Positions 8,762-16,509 of a stretch of 64,000 nt of DNA are shown here, piece by piece. Within the stretch, counting starts at the first letter, position 1, and the number at the start of each line of letters is the position of its first letter. The stretch comes from an uncultured Ruminococcus sp. (GTDB taxonomy: Bacteria > Bacillota_A > Clostridia > Oscillospirales > Ruminococcaceae). The stretch lies in assembly GCA_900315975.1 (NCBI GenBank), contig ONBA01000003.1:58996-122995 (forward strand), in the 5' to 3' direction. The notes beneath the pieces are model-generated. The model was not told the DNA's origin. It saw only the letters and a list, made by a program, of their open reading frames with translations, and did no database searches. Made by a program: the position numbers and the translations under genes.

Positions 8762-9772
8762 TCAGAGTTCAGTTTTTACAAACTTTTCAAGCTTTCTTAT
8801 TTTCTCCATTGATGCCTTGAACTGCTCAGGTGTAAGTGACTGTGCACCGTCGCTCCATGCATTTTTCGGGTCGATGTGTACCTCTATTTCAAGCGCGTCG
8901 GCTCCTGCCGCTACTGCCGCCAGTGACATCGGCTCTACAAGCGAGTTTACTCCTGTTGCATGACTCGGGTCGATAACGAGTGGAAGGTGTGTTTTCTGAC
9001 GCAGAAGCGGTACGGCGGAAAGGTCAAGCGTATTACGCGTTTCGGGTTCATATGTACGGATTCCGCGCTCACATAGAATGACTTTGCTGTTGCCCTCAGA
9101 CATGATATACTCCGCACTCATGAGAAGTTCCTGCATAGTTGCTGAAAGTCCCCTTTTCAGAAGTATCGGCTTGTCACTTCGTCCGAGTGCTTTCAGGAGT
9201 GTGAAATTCTGCATATTTCTTGCCCCGACCTGTATTACGTCTATATCTGCGAAAAGGTCAATGTCGGAAACGTCCATAATCTCTGTAACTATCGGCAGTC
9301 CTGTCTCATTTCTCGCCTTTATAAGCAGGTCAATGCCCTCCTTGCCGAGTCCCTGAAAAGCATACGGCGAGGTTCTCGGTTTGAACGCGCCCCCGCGGAG
9401 AAAGTCGGCTCCTGCCTCTTTTACTGCAATTGCTGTTCGCATGAGCTGGTCCTCGGTTTCAACTGAACAGGGTCCGGCAATGACTGACAGACTTCCTCCG
9501 CCTATTTTCCGTCCCCTCACCTCTATTACAGTGTCATCAGGGTGGAAACGGCGGTTTGCCTTCTTATACGGCTCCTGCACTCGTTTTACAGTTTCAACTA
9601 TCTCCCTCGCATTTACTGCGTCTACATCTATTGACGTAGTATCACCTATAAGACCGATTATTCGCGAGTGTACACCAGTAACAAGATTGGTCTTTACACG
9701 GAATCCTTCAAGCCAGTTCATCAGTTCGTTTACCTGATTATCGGTCGCCTTGTCTTTGATTACGATTATCAT
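8762..9772 (-). CDS. aroF: 3-deoxy-7-phosphoheptulonate (DAHP) synthase, type I-beta
   Basis: A 336-residue enzyme that condenses phosphoenolpyruvate and erythrose 4-phosphate, the first step of the shikimate pathway. Residues 1-~70 form the ferredoxin-like N-terminal regulatory domain of the I-beta class. The TIM barrel follows with AGPCSVE (~100), [16 protein letters not shown] (PEP/phosphate site, ~126-141), LLKRG and DPSHATG, all conserved. The start at 9772 has CAGGAGG eight bases upstream. The 5' leader encodes an aromatic-rich peptide and a terminator, so expression is probably controlled by attenuation in response to Phe/Tyr/Trp supply. No other aro gene is adjacent. Confidence 0.93.
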   Translation of the reverse strand: MIIVIKDKATDNQVNELMNWLEGFRVKTNLVTGVHSRIIGLIGDTTSIDVDAVNAREIVETVKRVQEPYKKANRRFHPDDTVIEVRGRKIGGGSLSVIAGPCSVETEDQLMRTAIAVKEAGADFLRGGAFKPRTSPYAFQGLGKEGIDLLIKARNETGLPIVTEIMDVSDIDLFADIDVIQVGARNMQNFTLLKALGRSDKPILLKRGLSATMQELLMSAEYIMSEGNSKVILCERGIRTYEPETRNTLDLSAVPLLRQKTHLPLVIDPSHATGVNSLVEPMSLAAVAAGADALEIEVHIDPKNAWSDGAQSLTPEQFKASMEKIRKLEKFVKTEL

Positions 9773-9790
9773 AATAATACCTCCTGAAAA

Positions 9791-9823
9791 TAAAAACAGC
9801 CCCGACCGTGCGGTCAGGGCTGT
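9791..9823 (-). terminator. Attenuator terminator upstream of aroF
   Basis: On the minus strand a 13-bp stem (9811-9823 with 9796-9808, one G-U pair, CA loop) is followed by TTTTTATTTT, 19 bases before the aroF start codon. It lies between leader peptide and gene, so it can stop transcription before aroF. The base run CAGCCC in its 5' arm is complementary to GGGCTG (9883-9888) within the leader reading frame, giving a possible antiterminator pairing. Confidence 0.85.
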
Positions 9824-9844
9824 AAGATATACAGATATGATACG

Positions 9845-9943
9845 TTATCCTCTGCACAGCTCTACACACGGCGAATAGACCTCAGCCCAAAAGCTAAAGC
9901 CAAAAAATGCGTATGTAAAGACAAATGCAGTTCTGTTAAGCAT
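9845..9943 (-). CDS. Aromatic-rich leader peptide of the aroF attenuator
   Basis: A 32-codon reading frame with ATG at 9943, a good SD (GAAAGGA) 8-9 bases upstream and a TAA stop 22 bases before the terminator stem. Nine of 32 residues are aromatic: Phe 7, 9, 13, 14, 16 and 18, Tyr 11 and 23, and Trp 19. The cluster between residues 7 and 19 is what a ribosome-stalling leader for Phe/Tyr/Trp would show. By analogy with the pheL and trpL leaders, starvation would stall the ribosome, favour an antiterminator and allow aroF transcription. Inference from sequence only. Confidence 0.85.
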   Translation of the reverse strand: MLNRTAFVFTYAFFGFSFWAEVYSPCVELCRG

Positions 9944-9971
9944 ATCGTACATTCCTTTCGTTTGATGACTT

Positions 9972-10000
9972 ATTCTACCATGTCTATAGGAATTTGTCAA
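9972..10000 (-). promoter_or_regulatory. Sigma-A promoter of the aroF leader
   Basis: On the minus strand a consensus TTGACA (9995-10000) and TAGAAT (9972-9977) are exactly 17 bases apart, 29 bases upstream of the leader ATG. Confidence 0.9.
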
Positions 10001-10051
10001 GAGGCTTTTGAAAATTTTTTTGAATTTTCCACATTCCTACGTTTATATCAT

Positions 10052-10080
10052 TTGACTATACGTGCTTTTGGTGATATAAT
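10052..10080 (+). promoter_or_regulatory. Sigma-A promoter of the U32-like gene
   Basis: TTGACT (10052-10057) and consensus TATAAT (10075-10080) are 17 bases apart. It is divergent from the aroF promoter and about 145 bases upstream of the gene it drives, leaving a long leader. Confidence 0.85.
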
Positions 10081-10092
10081 TAATGTATCCTC

Positions 10093-10133
10093 AATAACCG
10101 CAGTCAGGCGGTTATTCCCCCGAACTTCGTTCG
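10093..10133 (+). promoter_or_regulatory. Two hairpins in the 5' leader of the U32-like gene
   Basis: Just after the promoter, AATAACCGC (10093-10101) pairs with GCGGTTATT (10108-10116), and CGAAC pairs with GTTCG at 10121-10133. The first has no adequate U tract. The remaining leader to 10226 holds only the SD. No known riboswitch consensus was recognised. Confidence 0.5.
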
Positions 10134-10226
10134 ATAGCACAAATTCTTTATATCAAGCCGATTCTTAGTCGTTGAGCAGACATTAATCCGACTCTGTTTT
10201 CAACAAGTCTATTACAGGAGTTAAAT

Positions 10227-11165
10227 ATGAGAGTTCGTTTTCATCTTCCCGACTTTTCCGGCAGTTTCAAACTGAATCTGCTGTTTGCTGATATGCTGAA
10301 AAATCGTCCCGACTTCTTCCGTGAGGGTACCGAAATAGCCTCGTTTTACGGCGTTTTTCCGCCTTGTCTGTGGAACGGCGGAAGGTCTCAGGGCGGTAAT
10401 ACAGACAAAAACTACATGAAAGCCGTCATAAGAGAATTCAACGACCGCGGTATCCCTCTGCGTTTCACTTTTACAAACCTCGCTCTCGAAAAAAAACATC
10501 TCAGCGATGAACGCTGTAATCTTATGCTTCACCTCGCAAATAATGGTATGAACGAGGTAATAGTCGCCTCTCCGGTGCTTGAAGACTACATCCGCCGTGA
10601 ATACCCCCGTTACAAGCTCACAAGTTCGACCTGCAAACGCCTGAATTCCGTGAATGCTCTCCTTGCTGAGCTTGAAAAGGATTACCACGTTGTTGTCGCT
10701 GATTACGACCTGAATAACAAGTTCGACATACTCGATAAACTGCCTCGCAAAAACAATATCGAACTGCTTGTAAATGCCTGCTGTCAGCCGGAATGTCCAT
10801 CAAGACTTCAGCACTATATTGACATAAGTAATCAGCAGATAGCTTTCTGCAACCATATTAAAAAGTATCCGAATGTTCCTTTCAACCTCGAAAAATACGA
10901 CCCCAATCATTTCAGCAGCTGCCCTTTCTCAAAGAGAAGCATTTTCGATATCCGTGAGCTGAAAACTCATATATCACCGGAGGATATATGGGAAAAATAC
11001 GTGCCTATGGGATTTGAGCAGTTCAAAATCGAGGGAAGAACTGCAAGTACTCTCAATAAAATCGAAACCTATCTTTACTACATGGCTAAACCCGAACTCC
11101 GCGAGGAAGCACGCTATTTCCTGCTTGGTCTCATGGAAAACAGCGGTGCTATGATGTTTACCTGA
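10227..11165 (+). CDS. U32-peptidase-like protein, possible Fe-S protein
   Basis: A 312-residue soluble protein. The C-terminal GFEQFKIEGR (residues ~262-271) is the hallmark segment of the U32/UbiU-UbiV family. The central region has clustered cysteines (185, 186, 190, 208 and 232), which could bind a 4Fe-4S cluster as in UbiU/UbiV, although the spacing is not the classical U32 signature. An N-terminal TIM-barrel-like region fits the fold. Family members take part in collagen degradation, tRNA modification or hydroxylation; which applies here is unknown. It is first in an operon with the 11199 gene (33-base gap). The family assignment is moderate. Confidence 0.5.
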   Translation: MRVRFHLPDFSGSFKLNLLFADMLKNRPDFFREGTEIASFYGVFPPCLWNGGRSQGGNTDKNYMKAVIREFNDRGIPLRFTFTNLALEKKHLSDERCNLMLHLANNGMNEVIVASPVLEDYIRREYPRYKLTSSTCKRLNSVNALLAELEKDYHVVVADYDLNNKFDILDKLPRKNNIELLVNACCQPECPSRLQHYIDISNQQIAFCNHIKKYPNVPFNLEKYDPNHFSSCPFSKRSIFDIRELKTHISPEDIWEKYVPMGFEQFKIEGRTASTLNKIETYLYYMAKPELREEARYFLLGLMENSGAMMFT

Positions 11166-11198
11166 ATTAATAATAATACTTACTGCGGAGGTGATAGT

Positions 11199-11861
11199 AT
11201 GAGTATCGTACTGACTGATGATATCAGAAATATGCATTTCAAGCATCAGCTAAAAGCTGAGGAAATGAAATACTATACCGAAAACTTCGCTCTCGCTATT
11301 CTGCGCTCTTGCTTTGATATCTATGACGACTGGATAGTTTGCGATGCCCCTGACCTTCAAAGTCCCGACGGCTCTTCCGGAATTGAGGTAACTGAGCTCG
11401 CTATCAGTCTCAACAAAGCTATTATAGGCGACTGCCTCCACTACTGGGAAACAGGTGATGTCAAATACAAGAATAAGGCAGAATACCGCGGTGCACGCGC
11501 AGGCGAAAGCTTCTATATACTGCCGTCAGTCGATTCAAATGATGAACTTGCCGCTCTCGAAACTATCTTCCGCAAAAAACTGATAAAACTTACCGGATAT
11601 AAAAAGCGCGGTATCCATAAACTTGGTCTAATCATGGTCATGGACGGTCTGCCGCTTTCCGCAACTGCCGAAAACTGGGCTGACGTTGTAAGAGTTCTGC
11701 AATCTGACTCGGAAGAAAAATACGATAAAGTGTTCTTCACGTACAGCTCGGTACTCAGTTACTATAACTGTATAACTGACACTGTGACCAACTACCCTAT
11801 TGATAAAAACGACTATGAAGCTCTAGGCAAATATGCAAGGTCAATCGTCGAAAACAAATAG
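11199..11861 (+). CDS. Uncharacterised protein, possibly of restriction-endonuclease-like fold
   Basis: A 220-residue soluble protein with no family I recognise for certain. It starts behind GGAGGTGATAGT. The stretch from Asp44 to Glu66, including PDLQ, an acidic turn and GIEVTEL, resembles the strand-turn-strand core of PD-(D/E)XK nucleases (Asp then Glu-x-x-Glu), but no catalytic Lys is obvious. The rest is mixed alpha/beta and ends in a charged helix. It follows the U32-like gene in the same direction and has no terminator between. Function unknown; the nuclease idea is weak. Confidence 0.55.
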   Translation: MSIVLTDDIRNMHFKHQLKAEEMKYYTENFALAILRSCFDIYDDWIVCDAPDLQSPDGSSGIEVTELAISLNKAIIGDCLHYWETGDVKYKNKAEYRGARAGESFYILPSVDSNDELAALETIFRKKLIKLTGYKKRGIHKLGLIMVMDGLPLSATAENWADVVRVLQSDSEEKYDKVFFTYSSVLSYYNCITDTVTNYPIDKNDYEALGKYARSIVENK

Positions 11862-11896
11862 ATACACCTGAGATTTATGTCATAATTACCCGGTAT

Positions 11897-11929
11897 ACCT
11901 CATATTCTGTAACATATCAGAAATGAGGT
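11897..11929 (+). promoter_or_regulatory. Hairpin masking the Shine-Dalgarno of tspO
   Basis: ACCTCAT (11897-11903) plus TTCTG (11905-11909) pair with CAGAA (11918-11922) plus ATGAGGT (11923-11929): 12 base pairs with one bulge and an 8-base loop. The 3' arm contains GAGGT, the only SD of tspO, so folding would block translation. Confidence 0.6.
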
Positions 11930-11935
11930 GCTACT

Positions 11936-12409
11936 ATGAAAAAATTCAAATGGACCGACTTGTTCATATTTATCGTTTCCGCTGAACTCGTCGGAGCGGT
12001 TTCAGCTTTGCTTTCAAATGGCTTCACGGAGTTTTACAGGAGTCTTGTACAGCCTCCGCTCTCTCCGCCTGCAATTCTCTTTCCTATCGTTTGGACTATC
12101 CTATATGCACTCATGGGGTGGTCCGCATATCTAATTTACAGCGAGGACGACGCTCCCGACAGAGCTAAGGCTTTGATTCTTTACGCTGTACAGCTTGCTG
12201 TCAACTTCTCATGGAGCATTATTTTCTTCCGCTTTCAACAACTCGGTGCTGCTGCGGTAACCGCTGTACTGCTCAGTATCCTCGTTGCGGCAATGATACT
12301 TTCATTCCGGAAAATCCGTACAAAAGCGGCAGTCCTGAATATCCCGTATCTGCTTTGGAGCTTATTCGCTTCTTATCTCGCAATCGCTAACTGGGTGCTG
12401 AATAAGTAA
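11936..12409 (+). CDS. tspO: TspO/MBR family tryptophan-rich membrane protein
   Basis: A 157-residue integral membrane protein with five predicted helices. The family signature is present: PPLSPPAILFPIVWTILY (residues ~38-55) and later NFSWSIIFF and LLWSLFASYLAIANW near the C-terminus. TspO proteins bind porphyrins and cholesterol-like ligands and act in tetrapyrrole or stress signalling. No heme genes are close by. The SD is buried in a hairpin just upstream, suggesting translational control. It ends before a separate promoter for the LRR gene. Confidence 0.9.
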   Translation: MKKFKWTDLFIFIVSAELVGAVSALLSNGFTEFYRSLVQPPLSPPAILFPIVWTILYALMGWSAYLIYSEDDAPDRAKALILYAVQLAVNFSWSIIFFRFQQLGAAAVTAVLLSILVAAMILSFRKIRTKAAVLNIPYLLWSLFASYLAIANWVLNK

Positions 12410-12418
12410 ATACAATTA

Positions 12419-12447
12419 TTGACAATTTAAGAATAAAGTGGTATAAT
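12419..12447 (+). promoter_or_regulatory. Sigma-A promoter of the dockerin LRR gene
   Basis: Consensus TTGACA (12419-12424) and consensus TATAAT (12442-12447) with a 17-base spacer, 35 bases upstream of the ATG. Confidence 0.9.
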
Positions 12448-12482
12448 TTCCTTATATTATTTTTATATAAGGGAGCGATATT

Positions 12483-14105
12483 ATGAAGAGATTTATTAAT
12501 TTGATAGTTACTGCTGCTATGATTCTTAGCGTTACTGCCGCTGCTATTCCGGCAAGTGCATATGAAGCTGCAACAGTTGAAGAGCATAATGCCTATTATA
12601 AAGAAATTACCGTTTTTCCTGACCCTGCGGAAAGGAGCTTTGAGTATAAAGAGGATAATTTCACTTTCAGTGTTTACCGCGATTTTGCTATCATTACTGA
12701 TTACAGCGACAGAAATGTAACTGAGATTTCTATTCCTGCTGAGGTCATCAATACTGATACTAATAAAAAGGTGCCTGTAGTAGGCATAAGTGATATTCCG
12801 TTCGGTTTATGCTGGAATCTTGAAAAAATTACTATCCCCGATACACTCGAACATTTTTCTTGGTACGACCTTTCTTCTACTACTCTTGTACATATCGACA
12901 GTGATGCTGACCCTGCCCCTAAGCTGAAAGAAATCATCGTTTCAGACACTAACCCATATTATACATCAGTCGATGGTCTGCTCTACACGAAAGACATGAA
13001 AACTCTTATCGGCTGTCCGCCTGCACTTGATATGAAGGAGCTGAAAATCTCCGATAAAACCGAAACTATCAGCGATTATGCTTTCTTTGTCAGCCATTCC
13101 CTCGAAAAGGCTGTTATCCCTGCTACTGTAAAGCATATCCACAACAATGCTTTTGCTGGGTGCATGAAACTAAAATCTGCCGAACTTCCGGAAACTATCA
13201 CTTCAATTTCCGGTGATATGTTCTTCTACTGCACAGCGCTCACAGATGTAAAGTTCAACGGCAAAATAGAAAAAATCGGCTACGGTTCGTTCAATCACTG
13301 CGATTCACTCACTGATTTTACCATTCCCGAAACTGTTACTATAATCGGCAGTGGAGCATTTGAAGATTCGCCCTGCACCGAAAATGTTGACGGTGTTCAC
13401 TATCTCGGAAACTGGGCAGTAGGCAGTGACGAGGGCATAGAAAAGGCTGTTGTCCGTGAGGGCACTGTCGGAATCGCTGAAATGACATTCTGGTCAAGAC
13501 ATAAATGTACACTTGTCGATATTCCTGCTTCTGTAAAATATCAGGGTTATATGACATATTCCGGATTAAGCTCCGGAAAAGCCTCAATAGTTAACTACAG
13601 AGCCGCTAAACTCGAAGAAAAATCACTTGCCGCGGCGAAAAATGTGACCGACTTTTATTTCTACGACCCCGAATGTGATATTTTCGACGGTGAGAAAACT
13701 ATCCCTGCTGAGTATAAATACACTAATGAAGCCTATAATCCTAACCTTGAATGGACTTTGGATTATCCTTCCGTTTCTATCACCGATGATAAAACTGAAA
13801 CTCCTGTTGAAAGATACATTACCGGCAATGTCACTATCCACGGATATGAAGGCTCGACTGCTCAGAAGTATGCGGAAAAGTATAACCGCAAGTTCGAGCT
13901 TATCAATGACAAGCCAACCTATATAGCAGGTGACATTAACGGTGACGGAATAATCGGCGTTGCAGACGGTGTATGCCTGCAAACATGGCTACTCAGCGGT
14001 AAATCAGATTATATCGCTGACTGGCGGTCAGCTGACCTCTGCAAAGATGACATTATCGACGTTTACGATATGGTTATCATGAGAAAAAAGATTACTGGTA
14101 AATAA
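12483..14105 (+). CDS. Secreted BspA-like leucine-rich-repeat protein with C-terminal dockerin
   Basis: A 540-residue exported protein. Residues 1-27 are a signal peptide ending ASA. Residues ~75-345 carry BspA/LRR_5 repeats, seen as recurring I..YAF..C..L....IP segments (for example HNNAFAGCMKLKSAELP). The last ~60 residues form a dockerin with two calcium-binding F-hand loops: GDINGDGIIGVADGVCLQTWL and ADLCKDDIIDVYDMVIMRKKI. It should therefore dock to a cellulosomal cohesin. LRR modules are protein-protein or host/substrate adhesion folds rather than catalytic ones, so this may be an adhesive or structural cellulosome component. No catalytic motif is seen. Confidence 0.88.
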   Translation: MKRFINLIVTAAMILSVTAAAIPASAYEAATVEEHNAYYKEITVFPDPAERSFEYKEDNFTFSVYRDFAIITDYSDRNVTEISIPAEVINTDTNKKVPVVGISDIPFGLCWNLEKITIPDTLEHFSWYDLSSTTLVHIDSDADPAPKLKEIIVSDTNPYYTSVDGLLYTKDMKTLIGCPPALDMKELKISDKTETISDYAFFVSHSLEKAVIPATVKHIHNNAFAGCMKLKSAELPETITSISGDMFFYCTALTDVKFNGKIEKIGYGSFNHCDSLTDFTIPETVTIIGSGAFEDSPCTENVDGVHYLGNWAVGSDEGIEKAVVREGTVGIAEMTFWSRHKCTLVDIPASVKYQGYMTYSGLSSGKASIVNYRAAKLEEKSLAAAKNVTDFYFYDPECDIFDGEKTIPAEYKYTNEAYNPNLEWTLDYPSVSITDDKTETPVERYITGNVTIHGYEGSTAQKYAEKYNRKFELINDKPTYIAGDINGDGIIGVADGVCLQTWLLSGKSDYIADWRSADLCKDDIIDVYDMVIMRKKITGK

Positions 14106-14110
14106 AAAAC

Positions 14111-14240
14111 AGCTCCGTTCTGTGTACTTCCCTTAGCGGAAATTGTGGGCTGCCGAGCCGTAAACTTACGTTACGGATTCGGTAACCCACGAAACCGGCT
14201 GAAGGGACACCCTTCTTCGTACACTGTGAAAAACGGAGCT
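14111..14240. ncRNA. Candidate long-hairpin structured RNA / giant bidirectional terminator
   Basis: Between two convergent genes lies a ~130-base nested fold. The outer stem AGCTCCGTT/AACGGAGCT is 14111-14119 with 14232-14240. GTGTAC/GTACAC is 14122-14127 with 14219-14224. The inner hairpin has GTGGG/CCCAC (14145-14149 with 14186-14190), CCGA/TCGG and CCGTAA/TTACGG (14158-14163 with 14171-14176). A second hairpin GAAGGG/CCCTTC lies at 14201-14215. U-rich tracts flank both ends, so it could terminate both genes, but it is far larger than needed. I cannot match it to 6S, SRP or a riboswitch. Confidence 0.55.
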
Positions 14241-14251
14241 TCTTTATTTTC

Positions 14252-15712
14252 TTATCTGTTTTTTCTGCCTCTTACCGCAAGCTCGACAGCACGGTATGCA
14301 CCATTATATATACCTGCTTTGTGCGCTGTCAGGATATGTCCGCACATCTGCTCGATTATATCGCCGTTTTCCTGAAGCAGATTCAGCATTGCGTTCGTTT
14401 CAAGCGGACTTGTACACTCGTAGGTGCCGTCTCCGACCTCTGCGGAGCGTATCGCGCCCCATGCCTCGTGTCCGCCTACCCGCTTTATCATCAGCTTCGG
14501 AATCGGATAGAATGAGAGTTCACTCGGCTTCGTTATAAGAACGTCTGAACAACGCATGAGCAGATTTGTCGAATATACTGCCGCAAAAATATCTGAGTGG
14601 AAGAATGCATGAATACCGCTCACTTCCCCTGAATACGCCCTTTCTGCAAACTCGGCTGTCGCCCTGAAATCGTCAAAATGCTCAACTGCAACTGCTGAAA
14701 GCTGTGGTATCTCACGTTTCAGTTCGTTCCACACCCTGATATGGTCGCCTACGTTTATGAACAGTACAGCTTCGCCGCTCTCAATAAACGGCAGAAGCTT
14801 CCGTATCACTGATACAAATATCGTTTTCTGCGCGCCTGCTCCTCCAACTGACATAAGCCAGCGTTTTGCTGTACCCTTTTTCATGCGGTCGATTCGCTTC
14901 TGACAGTCGGCTTCTATATTGCTGACAAGTTCATGGTCAACGTAGTGACCTGTGTATGCGATAGCTGACTTCGGCATTGGTTTCAATGCTCTGCCCTTTT
15001 CCATACCGCGGAGTGCCCTGTAGCCAATATAAGCCGACGGGGTCTGCACTGTGTGAATCGCTCCCTCCGACAAATGCAGAGCCATTGGCCAGTTGTCGGG
15101 AATAGCATTGACAACGTTGGTCAGTCCGGCATGAACTGCCGCCTGTGCAGGCCATACATGAGTTGCTATGAATGGGATATCCTTCGGCAGGTCACGGTAG
15201 ACTGATGTCATCAGCTCAGCCGCTTTCTGGTCAGCAGAATTGTACGACAGCTTGCGGAATCCTTCGCTGTTAAGCGGCTCCCACACTATTTTGTTGAACA
15301 GCTCAGACATCTGTGAAAGCTTTGAACCCAGTGAATAAAGCTGATTCTGATGCGCAATTATCTTGCCGCACGATGCATCACTGAATGAATGAAGGTCGAA
15401 CCAATACGGCTCATATCCCATTGCTTTCGCCGCCGATGCCATTGCCATTGATATGCGGTAATGACCAAAACCCATGCGGATATTTCCGATTATTACACTC
15501 CTGTTGTCAAACTTGATTTGCGGCTCATTGGAAAGTGAAATATTCTTAACACCAAGCATATCGCCAATTACCGGCGCAGGGCAACAGCTCAGGTGGAAGG
15601 TCTTATCACCGTCGTCGCCGTATTTTCTCATATACTTTGCCTTATTCTTGACAGCTTTCCTGTATGCCTTCTTAGAAATCTCGTTCTCGAAGATGAATTT
15701 TGACCTGTCCAT
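14252..15712 (-). CDS. Putative GT-B-fold glycosyltransferase-like protein
   Basis: A 486-residue soluble protein. The N-terminal half has IGNIRMGFGHYRISMAMA (~75-92), which resembles the Gly-rich, His-containing loop of MurG and MGDG-synthase-type GT-B enzymes. The C-terminal half has a Rossmann-like strand MSVGGAGAQ (~290) and a LITKPSELSFYPIPKL segment where GT-B enzymes bind the nucleotide sugar. No signal peptide or TM helix is apparent. Donor and acceptor are unknown. It is divergent from the melibiose-type operon with ~145 bases between, so the TetR operator there could also affect it. The enzyme class is inferred from motifs and could be wrong. Confidence 0.5.
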   Translation of the reverse strand: MDRSKFIFENEISKKAYRKAVKNKAKYMRKYGDDGDKTFHLSCCPAPVIGDMLGVKNISLSNEPQIKFDNRSVIIGNIRMGFGHYRISMAMASAAKAMGYEPYWFDLHSFSDASCGKIIAHQNQLYSLGSKLSQMSELFNKIVWEPLNSEGFRKLSYNSADQKAAELMTSVYRDLPKDIPFIATHVWPAQAAVHAGLTNVVNAIPDNWPMALHLSEGAIHTVQTPSAYIGYRALRGMEKGRALKPMPKSAIAYTGHYVDHELVSNIEADCQKRIDRMKKGTAKRWLMSVGGAGAQKTIFVSVIRKLLPFIESGEAVLFINVGDHIRVWNELKREIPQLSAVAVEHFDDFRATAEFAERAYSGEVSGIHAFFHSDIFAAVYSTNLLMRCSDVLITKPSELSFYPIPKLMIKRVGGHEAWGAIRSAEVGDGTYECTSPLETNAMLNLLQENGDIIEQMCGHILTAHKAGIYNGAYRAVELAVRGRKNR

Positions 15713-15755
15713 ATCATTACCTCCGAAATTTTGAAAAAAATTTACAAAAAATCTC

Positions 15756-15784
15756 TTGACAAATGCTGAAAAATGTGATAGACT
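15756..15784 (+). promoter_or_regulatory. Sigma-A promoter of the TetR-permease-galactosidase operon
   Basis: TTGACA (15756-15761) and TAGACT (15779-15784), 17-base spacer. The -10 region overlaps the operator repeats. Confidence 0.8.
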
Positions 15785-15812
15785 AAGGCTATCATATGAT
15801 AGTGTAGCTATC
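15777..15812. promoter_or_regulatory. Palindromic operator, likely for the adjacent TetR regulator
   Basis: A perfect 14-bp palindrome CTATCATATGATAG (15789-15802) is flanked by GATAG (15777-15781) and CTATC (15808-15812), so GATAG/CTATC half-sites recur four times. It lies over and just downstream of the -10 box, where a bound repressor would block transcription. Autoregulation by the TetR protein encoded at 15857 is the simplest reading. Confidence 0.7.
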
Positions 15813-15856
15813 AGATTTTATACAATAATTTTACCACAAAAAGGGAGGTTTGTCAA

Positions 15857-16504
15857 GTGAAAAGTGAATTTTCTGCACAAAATTTGAAAACAAGACGTAT
15901 CCATCGAGCTGTTGAAGTCAGCGCTCAGTTATTTCTCAGAGACGGTATCGAAGCTGTCAAAATGACAGATATCGCCGATGAGAGCGGTATCGGTGTTGCT
16001 ACTCTGTACCGGTATTTCGGTACTAAAACAGGTATCGCCATTGCCGCTATGACCCATCTTTGGGAAGAGCTTAAAAGAATGTTCAGCGGAGTTTTTGACT
16101 CGGATGTATTCAAAAGTCAGCCGGGTATCAAACAAGTCGGCGACCTTATGAGAATGTTCATCGTACTATATGAGGCTCACCCCGCTTTCATGCGTCTGCT
16201 CGGTGAGTTCGACCTTATGCTCATGAGCGAGGACGTTCCAAAAGAACTCCTCAAAGAGTACGAACGCTCTGTCATCGACTTCTACCCCATTTTTGAATCA
16301 GCTTACCTTGCAGGTCTTGCTGACGGCACTGTCCGCGAAATCGAGCAGTTCAAGATGTTCTATCTCTCAACTGCCCACTCACTCATGGAGCTCAGTAAAA
16401 AACTTATTCAAGGTGAACTCCTCCCCTCCGACGACTTTTCCGTTGCTTCAATGGAGCTTGAAACCGTTATCAACACCGCTGTATACTACCTCAAAAAGGA
16501 GTGA
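15857..16504 (+). CDS. TetR family transcriptional regulator
   Basis: A 215-residue regulator starting at a GTG behind GGGAGG (8-base spacing). Residues ~15-60 form the TetR N-terminal DNA-binding domain; the recognition helix is near VATLYRYFGTKTGIA. The C-terminal helical domain would bind the inducer. It is the first gene of an operon with a sugar permease (5-base gap) and an alpha-galactosidase, which is unusual because alpha-galactoside operons are more often run by AraC or LacI proteins. It most likely binds the palindrome at 15789-15802 and represses its own operon until a galactoside or metabolite appears. Confidence 0.88.
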   Translation: MKSEFSAQNLKTRRIHRAVEVSAQLFLRDGIEAVKMTDIADESGIGVATLYRYFGTKTGIAIAAMTHLWEELKRMFSGVFDSDVFKSQPGIKQVGDLMRMFIVLYEAHPAFMRLLGEFDLMLMSEDVPKELLKEYERSVIDFYPIFESAYLAGLADGTVREIEQFKMFYLSTAHSLMELSKKLIQGELLPSDDFSVASMELETVINTAVYYLKKE

Positions 16505-16509
16505 CAACT

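Noticed and set aside
14111..14240. 6S RNA, SRP RNA or a known riboswitch
   Set aside because: No conserved loop, GNRA-type SRP tip or riboswitch core sequence that I can recognise; kept only as a candidate structured RNA.
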